From positions 1,214,551-1,278,550 of the forward strand of contig NC_085093.1 in the NCBI RefSeq assembly GCF_963422355.1: a stretch of DNA of 64,000 bases, written 5' to 3'. The first letter of the stretch is position 1; every line of letters starts with the position of its first letter. The translations under genes were made by a program, and so were the position numbers. Below the pieces are notes generated by a model, which was not told where the DNA came from, searched no databases, and saw only the letters and a list, made by a program, of their open reading frames with translations. This document shows positions 15,001 through 24,044 of this stretch, one piece after another. This DNA is from Corticium candelabrum. Taxonomy: Eukaryota > Porifera > Homoscleromorpha > Homosclerophorida > Plakinidae.

Positions 15001-16930
15001 GCGTCCTCATGAGCTAATGGATCAAATTGAGCAGTCTGTTGAAAACACACTTCGTGAGCTGCAATTGCCACTGGAAGAAAGAAAGCAGAAACGAATGGAA
15101 GACATGGATCAACTGAAAATGTTTAAGGAGTCTCTAAAGAGTGGGAATATTGCTAAAGCAAAGCAGAAGATTGGTCAACAGATCGACAAGATGGTTCATG
15201 AGCTGTCTGATTACCTGATGTCTGCCAAGGGATTTCAAGATGCAATGAAGTGGAAGAAGAAGGACTTGGATGAAGCAGAACAAGAAGCATTCTCTGACAG
15301 GAATGTTGAAGATTTGGTTACTACTAGATTTATCAAGGCTGTCTGTAGATCTGAACCATTTCAGGGATTTTTGAAATGGGCAGATGAAGAAGCTAAGAAT
15401 GATGCAATTGTGATTTCTCGAGAATTCAATTTACTTAAAGCGGACATTGCCATCTCAGATCCATCATCACCTGAATCCACTGATAAGTTTGAAGAAACTG
15501 AAGAAATTTCATGGGATGCAAAAAAGATGGCAGCTGCTGTGGCTGTTGCTATTCCTGTTCTGTTAGTTGGTGTCCCACTAGCTTTAGCTGTTGCAGTAGT
15601 TGGTGGCCCAGTCTATGGCATTACAGAACTGGTGAGGGCTGCACGCAATAAGAGCTTCAAGAACTCTGTTGAAAATGCATACAAGGGTATGATTCAAAAA
15701 GTGTGTTCAAGAGAAGGAGTCCTATTGCGTCAAACTGTCCTAAATCTGCTACAAACCCATTGTTTGCCTGTTGAAGTAATATTCAAAGACATTCCAGCTC
15801 GAATACATGATCTAGAGCAAGAACTAACAGCTAGAGCTAAGCAAGATGCCAAAGATGTCCCTTCATATCAAGAAGTTTTAGAGCAATGTCAGGAGGTGAA
15901 AGGGGTAATGTCACGTTTTATTCTCAACTTGAATATGCATAACTACAGTGGTAGTGATATTGATTGGCCAAGTCCAAAGAAGCCAATAGCCAAGGGGAGT
16001 TTTGGAGACGTTTACAAGGTAACCGTTCAGGGAGTAGGTGTGGCAGCTCTCAAACTTATGCAGGACTCTATCACCAAGGAGAATGCTGATGAATTTTTGA
16101 AGGAATTCAACAATTCCAAGTAGGAACTATAATTCAATAAACTATTTGGAAATATATCAATTAATATTGTTTGTAGGCACTTTATACATCCGAATTTGGT
16201 AAAATTTTACGGCTCGGTGGTTGTCTCACACAAGCCGTTGTACCTTGGTCTTCTGTTTGAGTGGTGTGATGGGGGCACTCTTGAAGATGTGATTTTTAGC
16301 TCCAAACGAATTCCACCAACAAAGCAAAAAGGCTTCATTCATGTACAGCAGTTGGGATTGGAAATTCTTGATGGACTGAAGTTCCTTCACAGTAAAGGCA
16401 TCATGCATCGAGATCTGAAACCAGAAAATATTATGGTGAGATAGACTGCTTGGCTAACTGGCACTATTGACAAAAGTCATAGTTGACTGCATTGTCTGTT
16501 ATTTCAGCTTACAAACAACAAGAACGTTAGACTTGGTGATATGGGCTTGGTTAAGCCAATCTTCTTGGTGACAGGGACACTGTGTGGCACTATGGCGTAC
16601 ATGGCTCCCGAAGTAATTCGGCAGCAACCGTATAATACATCTGCTGATATGTACAGTATTGGTGTCATTCTGTGGGAGATGTGGACTGGAAAGCGTGTGT
16701 ATCATGATATGGACTGTCCAAAGGCACTAGAAATGCTGCACGTCAATGTCATGAAAGGAAGAGCTAAACCTGGCAAATTTTTAGATGCTGACAGACTTTC
16801 AGATGAGATACCAGCATCGGTTATTGGTGCATGGGAGAGCCTCGTTGAGCAATGTTGGTCAATTGTACCTAGAATGAGACCTACAGCAGAAGCAGCTTAC
16901 AAGACAGTGAAGGAAATGAAAATTTTGTAA
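10437..16930 (+). CDS. Gene A: dynamin-like GTPase fused to membrane segment and DSTYK-like protein kinase
   Basis: About 1000 residues from 8 exons: 10437-10607, 10677-10896, 13998-14338, 14407-14553, 14619-14941, 15001-16119, 16177-16435, 16508-16930. Order: SAP-like helical module (1-57); linker (58-130); GTPase with G1 GSTSSGKST (about 131-139), G3 DSPG (about 250) and G4 NKWD (about 319); helical stalk; strongly hydrophobic stretch (about 576-612, KKMAAAVAVAIPVLLVGVPL), which could insert in a membrane like the paddle of bacterial dynamins or mitofusins; then a kinase domain (about 725-1000) with glycine loop KGSFGDVYK, Lys in AALKLM, HRDLKPEN, DMG in place of DFG, and APE. All catalytic residues are present. 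The DMGLVKP and TMAYMAPE segments recall human DSTYK. The fusion is read from continuous in-phase exons; substrate and membrane are unknown. Intron 2 (3.1 kb) splits the protein just before the P-loop and holds transposon debris. A paralogue follows 232 bp downstream. Confidence 0.88.
11056..11079. repeat. Perfect 9 bp inverted repeat
   Basis: GGCGCCAGA and its exact reverse complement are separated by six bases. It lies in intron 2 of gene A. It does not match the histone 3' stem-loop. Confidence 0.7.
11225..11279. repeat. Imperfect inverted repeat, 55 bp
   Basis: The arms are CAATGTCC...CCAG-TCAGGG and CCCTGACACTGG...ACATTG (8 bp outer and about 10 bp inner pairing, with an 8-base bulge). 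It is possibly the end of an old non-autonomous transposon in intron 2 of gene A. Confidence 0.5.
11875..12052. repeat. GT/TA microsatellites
   Basis: A GT run passing into TA (11875-11936) and a second TA run (about 12006-12052), separated by 70 bp of ordinary sequence, in intron 2 of gene A. Confidence 0.9.
12409..12941 (+). mobile_element. hAT-family transposase C-terminal remnant
   Basis: Two reading frames resemble the C-terminal dimerisation region of hAT transposases. The upstream piece (12409-12681) ends with a HVEEVVHYARKYLH segment. The downstream piece (about 12730-12941) has HVERMFSLLKLIKKDR, LSDLMEVYHEGPSLQDF and AAIRLWWERC, matching the family pattern VERxFSxLKxIKTDRR...LWW. 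The pieces are in different frames with stops between them, and no N-terminal catalytic part or terminal repeats are seen. This is a dead copy within intron 2 of gene A. Confidence 0.8.
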
Positions 16931-17162
16931 GACTAACTGGCCAGTGAACTCTGTAAATACTGTCGTGCTTCCATTTCAGTAATGATATCTGTAGTCCTGA
17001 TGTGGTAAATATGTACTTTTGTAGTATGAGTCCATGTAGTCACATGATCAGCTCTGCCTACTTTACCCGGATGTTGTGTTGTGAGTGTGACTGTCTGCGT
17101 CATCGAAGTGCGCACACGCATGGGTGTGGCTCGAACGGTGACCACGAGAATCTCCACTAAAG

Positions 17163-20100
17163 ATGGCGTCCAAGTTTCCTTCTCTAGCAGAGGTAGCCGA
17201 GATGGACCTTGTAGAGCTCTCTGAATGCGCAGAGGAGCTCAGAATTGAAGGTTGTGATCTTTTCAAAAGCGATGAAGAATACCGGGAAGTTATAATTCGC
17301 TTCATTCAGTCTGCACATCAAGCGAGATCGTATCCGGCTGCACACGTCAGTTGCGCTTAGTGATTTGTTTAGTTTTTGCCTAGTAGAATGCTGCTGCTGT
17401 ACCCAGGACGTTGAAGAGGTGTGTTTACCGTCGGCCGCTGCAGTGGCTGAGATGGATTTGATGGAGCTGACGGTTTGCGCTGAAAACCACAATATCGAGG
17501 GCTGGGAAGACTTCGAAACTGCTGATGATTTTCGTGATGCTATTTTCAAATTGATGGAGAAAACACAGAAACCGAAAGCTAGAAAGAAGTTCCAGTTAAC
17601 GGTAAGATTGGAGAGTAGCACACGTCATGCAGTAGTGTACTGTACTGTAAGGTAATTAACTTGCACGAAAATGGGATGGTTTGTTGGGCTTTTGTTAGCT
17701 AGCCCAACAAAGAGTTGGGGCCGTGCACAGAACTGAGAGGAATTTGAAGGGTTAGTGTTAGTGTTAGATGGATTCCTAGGGCATAGATTGGTTTCTTTTC
17801 CCAATAGCTTTAGGGCTATTTATTCTTTCACAGTTGCGTACCTAGCAGCGGAGAAATTCCCAATCTCAAAACCGGATCGTCTGCACAAATATAATTGATA
17901 TGGTTTGACTGCAAGTGAGATTTATTAGACGTTAGTGAGTGAAACTTTGTTACTACTACACTGTGCTGTACCGGAAAAATTACATCTGTTAAGTTACGCT
18001 GTTCAGGCATTCACGTAACTTGATCACTGTTGGCTTTAGGCCAAGTGGGCGGTATTTTGGAAATATGATTGATGAGTGATATGGGGGGAGTTGGGAATAC
18101 TGTCTCATTATTTCAAGCATACACATGATACTGAATGGATGACCTTTAGGATAGGAAACCTGAGATCTTTCCTGAATACAACAGAATAACAAAAAATGAC
18201 CCATCTGTATTTCTTCTCCTATGTGAATGTGATGATATGTGACACATCTGGAGAACTTTCTAATTAATAGAGATGCAAGTGTTGCTTTTTGAGGTGTTCT
18301 CTGTTAAACCTATTCATGTAAAGAAGGACAATGCATTGTTATGTTGTCACTAAGCTTGGCTATAGTGGACACTGTCCTATTAAATGTAGGGCTGTGTCTC
18401 CACTTGTTGCTCTCTAAACATGTTTAACTTTATACATGTTTAGAACTCTAAACATGTTTAGCTAGACAGCGTCTCAACTTGTTCATGTTATCCTGGCTAT
18501 TAAAATAATTATCCGGGACTTTGTTGTACCTGCGAATTCGTTTCTCGTACACCACTGGTCCAGACGGTCGGAAATCGTCTTCTGGTCGTCTCGAGAACAA
18601 TCAGAGACACAAGTCTCTGAAGATAGTAATTAAATCGCTCTCTCCGAACACTCTGCATCAGTTTACGCCGTCTCTGACATAGCTTAATTCTGTCTTCTTC
18701 CTATAGTCTCCAAAGAAAGAGAAAGAACAGCGCGATAGAACTAACATCCATCCTCAGCGAACAGGCGTTACTATCACTAGCAAAAGCTGTCTGTCTAGGT
18801 TTACAGTTAAACATGTTTAAGGCTAGTGGAGACTTGAACATGTTCAGACTTAAACAGGTTTTCAACATGTTTAGACCCTAGTGGAGACATGCCCTAGGTC
18901 ATGGGTGCATTTTAAATTAATGCATAGCTTATCTGAATGGCTGTTGGTTTGCTGACTGAGTTTAGTGTGAATTGCTAGACACACCTAGGTAGCTAAGAAA
19001 TTGCTTGATTTCTTTGGTTTTAGCCATTTGCTGCCACATCTGGTATATTTGAAGATTTCATGAAGAAACGGGATCGTGTTGAAACTTTGGTATTGAACAC
19101 AAAGAAACTGGTTGAATCTGAAAGTTTGGGTCCATGGCAAGAGAAGTTGAACCTTTCTAAGTTATCTACCTGGATGAAACCTGCAGACTTCACTAAAGCA
19201 AGTGACTCAATTACCAAAGGGAAGCCTGTGCTACTAGTTGCAGGTATGACCTATTATGAAACTCTTGTTATTATAATGTGAGGTGGTTTTTGTGTACCTC
19301 TTAGGAAGTACATCTTCTGGTAAGAGCACTTTGTTGAATGCACTTTTGGGTGCTTCAATTCTCCCTACCTCTTACAATGCCGCAACATCAGTATTATGTG
19401 AAATCAGCTGCTCTAAAGATGGCAGTAAGTATGCCTTGCTGCACATGCATGGACGAAAGAAAAAAGGACCAATGCGATTGGATCTGGGAAAACAGGATGG
19501 GCAAGACAAGTTTAGAAAGTATGTTAGCCCTTCAAGGAACCAGTTCTTTGCAGGAGGAAAGGAGAAACGATGCTTGAAAGCTGAAATCTTTTGGCCACTT
19601 GACTTTCTACGAGTAAGTGCAGTTTCTCATCCAGAGGACTAGTCTGTCATTGTTTTGTATTGGCCAGAATATTACTCTATTGGATAGTCCTGGAGTGACA
19701 GAGGAAGAAGGGGAAGATGCAGCAGCACGACAGATTGTTCATCAGTGTCAGAATGATGTTGCTTGTGGTTTCATATATGTGCTAAATGGGACAATTGCTG
19801 CAGAGGAGGGAGCACAGGTGACTGCAGAGATTTATTTTAGATACCTGCTTGTCTCATGTTGAGCTCTATAGGTGGGAGGTCTCCTCAAAGCCATTGTAAA
19901 GGGTACTGCACGGGTACCTCCACCTGATGCAGCAATCTTTGTTATCAACAAGTGGGATATCCTGTGCACACAACAGAAGCCAGATGAGAGGGAAAAATTC
20001 TTGAATCTAATGAGGCATGAAATTGCCAGTCGCTGGCCTGGCTTCAAAGATCGACAACTGATTACAATGGATTCCAGACTGGCAGCTCAGATGCGAGAGC

Positions 20101-23100
20101 AGGGTGTAACTACATCAGATCTTCAGCAACTTTGTAATGCAATCAGTAATGTTCTACCAGTAGGAATGGACTACATGGTTATAAGATCGATCAAGTATGT
20201 TGTGCTATCGTAACTTACTTGATGTACATTAATGGCATGGCTGTTTATTTTTAGTCCAGTCCAGTCCCTTACTATTATGATTGAGAACCATCTTGAAGAG
20301 GCATTGTATGCTCTCAATTTGCCAAATGATGAGCGTATCAAGAAATGGCACAATGACTGGGAAAGATTCAATACTTTCCGTCGTTCTATGGAGAGTGGTC
20401 GAATAGCAATGATACGTAACACTATTCAAGTTGAAATCAAATCACTGGTGGAGAAACTCTCCAAATATTTGAGGTCTGATGAGGCTAAGAGAATTATTTT
20501 GAAGTGGAAGAAGGAAGAATTGGAAGAAACAGAACAAAAGATGTTTGATGACAAGCAGACGGAAGAACTTATACGTGAACGTTTTGTAAAGGCCATAACA
20601 CAGTCTGCATATTTCCTTGATTTCACTCGCTGGGCCAGTGGTTACATAATGGAGGAAGTACAGTCTGTCATGAAAGAACTGAAAGATCTTGAGGTGGCTG
20701 TATCAAACGTTACCCCCACACGTGATCCAGGAGAGCTTCTACGGAAATTTGGGCAAGAATTAGGAGAATATGGAGGTATGCAGAAAGCTGCTGCTGTCGC
20801 ACTAACAGTAGCTATGGTGCTTGTAGCTCCTGTTGTTCTTGCTCTTGGTACTCTGCAAGTAACACTTTTGCCTCTGTATAAACTTGCTGACTTCATCAGT
20901 TCTATGAATGAAAGGAAATTCAGAAGGACTTTGGAACAAGGGTACAAGGAACTTCTAGATAGGTCATTTGAGAACGACTTTTCACTTCTAACTGACACGG
21001 TGAAGAATATTGTTATCAATGCTGTAGAGCCAGTCAAGCTGACGTTTCGAACTATTCCAGAACGTATTGATGATCTCAAGCAGCGACTAGACTCAAGAGC
21101 TAATCATGAAGCTGCTGATATTCCATTATTTGAAAGGGCCCTGGAGCAAGTTAGGCAAGTCAATGGCTCTTTGGCTAAGTTTGAACTGGAAATGAACATT
21201 CATGAATTTCGAATTAATGACATTAGCTGGCCAAACCCTAGAAAAACCCCACAGTCAAGAGGAAGCTATGGATCAGTGTTTGATGTCTCTCTTCCTGGCA
21301 ACAAAAGGGCTGTTTTGAAAAGATTACCTGAACCAATAACAGAAGGAAATGCTGGTGATCGATTAAAGAAGCTTCTGACTTTGAGGTAAGTGGTAGTGTG
21401 TACTATATTGACTGTACGGTAGTACACCATGTCTTTGTTATTCAGGAAGTCCAAGAATGCAAAGAATGTTGTCTCATTTCTGGGTTCTGTATTGACATGC
21501 CGCTCTCCACTCACATTGGACCTTCTGTTTGAGGATAACGGAGACCAAAGTCTAGCTGATCTGATTTTTGGCACAAATTGGGAGTTGCCATCTCAGTTTG
21601 ATGGTTTCATGAAAGCCAAAGATACAGCAATGCAGATAGTGGATGGTCTGGAGTTTCTACATGAAAACGCCATTGTCCATGGCCATCTTTCTCCAGACAC
21701 AATACTGGTATGTTCACTGGCAAGTTATAATAGATTGTATAAACTTTACTGGTTATGTGCAGGTTACCAGGCAAACTTGTGGTGTAGTCAAGTTGACTCA
21801 ACCTAGTACATCACTTCCTGTAGTAAATGAGGTGACTCTAATGACTCCTTATTTGGCACCAGAGGTTCTAAGAAATGAGATGATTCGTCAATCATCTGAC
21901 ATTTACAGTATTGGTGTTATTTTCTGGGAGATGCTCAATGGTAGACGAGCATATTTGGATGCTGATCTGGAAAGTATGGGTATTAATGAGTTCGTCAGTC
22001 ACCTCAGTACAGACAAATTCTATCCAGGAATGTCATTATCAGATAAATCAGATCATAGTAATATAGAAATGAGTCCTATTGCTGCTAGCTGGGATGCATT
22101 GGCTCGAAAGTGCTGGTCATCTGTAGAACGGGAGCGACCTTCTCTTAGTGAAGTCAAAGACTGTTTCAATGCAATGGCAGAACAGTCAAATAGGAAACGA
22201 TCACAGACAGCAGATGATGTAGCAACTGGTACTCTAGTGGTAATCAATGTGCGCTATGTTTCTGTTAACATCCGTTTGTGTAGTTGTAGGCGACAAAGAT
22301 GAAAAGAGAAAATCTGCACCATGCTCTCTTACTCATGCAGAGCAACCATCTCAAATGAAGACTCTTGCTAAATCTGAAGTGCACAGTGAAAGCAAGGAAG
22401 CAGTTGAGTTAAATGCTGCTGAAATAGAAAAAGAACACGAGGGCATCAAGTCTGGATATGCAGTAGACCAAGTTTCAGTGATACAGTCCTTGCCTCAACA
22501 GATGGCAGACAACAAGCTTCAAAATTGTGACTCCAAGTCTGAGGTGGATGACCAGAAGCTAATTATTGGGAACCTGAAAATGCAAATTAGTGCACTTACA
22601 AAGTCCAAGCAGAATGTAGAAGCTGCATTATTTGCCAGTGAAGAGAAACTGAAAGAACTTAATGGCATGAGCCATATTAACCAAGAGTGCCTGAGCGTGT
22701 CAGAAATCAGTATTGGGTGTGGAAGTTTGGGAGGTAGCAGCTAAGCTTGTCCAAAGCTTATGTAATTGTTTATGGCTAAATTTTGTGTTTATGTAGAACG
22801 ACGATTAGCAAAATGGAAGGGTGTGTCAGTCGCTGTGAAAGTTCTTGACACTCGCAGTCTGTCACACCAGAGTTTAAGGCATCTTGCTGATGATCTTGCT
22901 GTGACTAGTCACATTCGTCATCCCAATGTGGCCTCAATATTTGGCATAGTGATGTCTGATGGTTTACCTTCTCAAATTGTTATGGAGCTGTTAGAAGGAT
23001 CGGTATCAGATGTGATTGCAGGAGCTGCCCTCTCTACCCAATACCTGACATTACGAGAACAGGTGGACTTTTCTACAGATATCACATGTGGTCTTGTTCA

Positions 23101-23602
23101 TCTTCATGAATTGAAACCAAGAGCTATTGTCCATGGTGACTTACGACCTAGCAATGTTCTTGTTTCTGCTACAATGGTAGCCAAAATTTCTGATACTGGT
23201 TTTTGGCGAGTATTGGGTTCATCTCTTCCGTCTGGTATTTCTCTTGCACATGTGCCTCCAGAGAGGCTTCCATCACAGTCCAGTGTGGTACCTCGTGCAA
23301 CTGTCAACTCTGATTTATATGGTTTAGGTGTGACATTGCTAGAGATATTCTCGGGTCAGCCAGCCTCAAAGCGAGAAAGAGAGCTGCAACTGAGTGAGAT
23401 TACCGTTGATAGTGTCAGGCAGCTTTGCACTGAACTGACAGGTGAGAATCCCAATTCTCGGCCAACAACACGCAATGCCCAAGCTGTTCTGGAAGCTATC
23501 AGGGGTAGTTTTCAATACCAACAAGCTCCAAGAAAACGATTAGTAAAAGGCAAGTCTCAAGGCGGTTTAGCTGTAACTCTAGTTGACTCCCCATGTAAGT
23601 AG
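17163..23602 (+). CDS. Gene B: dynamin-like GTPase with pseudokinase and second kinase-like domain
   Basis: Tandem paralogue of gene A, about 1495 residues, 11 exons: 17163-17345, 17407-17601, 19024-19243, 19305-19612, 19668-19817, 19872-20194, 20255-21385, 21446-21707, 21763-22228, 22290-22733, 22797-23602. Two copies of the N-terminal helical module (EMDLVELSECAEELRIEG and EMDLMELTVCAENHNIEG) are followed by a GTPase with GSTSSGKST (about 200), DSPG (about 308) and NKWD (about 378), a helical stalk, a hydrophobic segment (about 640-675) and kinase domain 1 (about 785-1075). Domain 1 keeps Lys (AVLKRL) but has HGHLSPDT for HRDLKPEN and no DFG, so it is a pseudokinase. A Ser/Glu-rich linker with a coiled coil joins kinase domain 2 (about 1220-1480), which has AVKVL, HGDLRPSN and DTG; the key Asp and Asn remain. 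Exons of 220 and 323 nt are the same length as in gene A. The stop codon is overlapped by a good splice donor (CAT|GTAAGTAG), so a further 3' exon is possible. Confidence 0.87.
18389..18894. mobile_element. Non-autonomous DNA transposon, TA-flanked, 506 bp
   Basis: Ends read GGGCTGTGTCTCCACT on the left and, reverse-complemented, GGGCATGTCTCCACT on the right. Both ends are flanked by TA. Several copies of the palindrome AAACATGTTTA lie just inside both ends. There is no coding sequence. The ends and subterminal palindromes suggest a Harbinger-like or mariner-like MITE; the family is not certain. It sits in the 1.4 kb intron 2 of gene B (17602-19023), whose remaining sequence shows nothing recognisable. 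Confidence 0.75.
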
Positions 23603-23954
23603 CAAAGATCTAGCTGACTTTATTAATTAGTTAATTATTATTCTATTGAGCTGAGCTAGGGATGGGCTTGTGTAAAAAATTTTAGTGCAAGGAGGTGTGA
23701 TGTGGTTTTCTTGGGGGGCTTGTATTCTAACTAAATAGAAATATCAATAGTAACGGATATACAAGTACCGTCAACGTTGGAACTCTCTCTTACCTTTGCG
23801 CGCATTAACCGTTTCTTCTTTCCTGCAAACACATGCAACTACAACTAGAAAAAATAAAAAAGGGCCACTCATGCAGACTGATCACCTACTAATTTAGTAG
23901 TCGTCCACTCTTCCATGCATGGCAACCTACAGTTTGTATCTACACTCGAAACAT

Positions 23955-24044
23955 CCCAAATCACCCAGCTTACACAGGCAGGATTCGAACACACAACACG
24001 TTGAACGTGCGCTAACAAGAGCGTCATGCAACCGATTATGGCGA
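23955..24044 (-). other. tRNA-like remnant (possible SINE fragment)
   Basis: On the minus strand, TGTTCGAATCCTGCC resembles a tRNA B box and T arm, preceded about 25 bases upstream by GTTAGCGCACG, which resembles a D-arm end. The T stem pairs poorly and no acceptor stem is visible, so this is not a working tRNA gene. It overlaps the open extension upstream of SMG6 and argues against that extension being coding. Confidence 0.25.

Noticed and set aside
23975-23995. Functional tRNA gene
   Set aside because: Only B-box-like sequence is clear; the T stem does not pair properly and no acceptor stem is found.
23919-24044. Longer SMG6 start at 23919
   Set aside because: The extra 42 residues cover tRNA-like sequence and show no SMG6 similarity; ATG 24045 is the better start.
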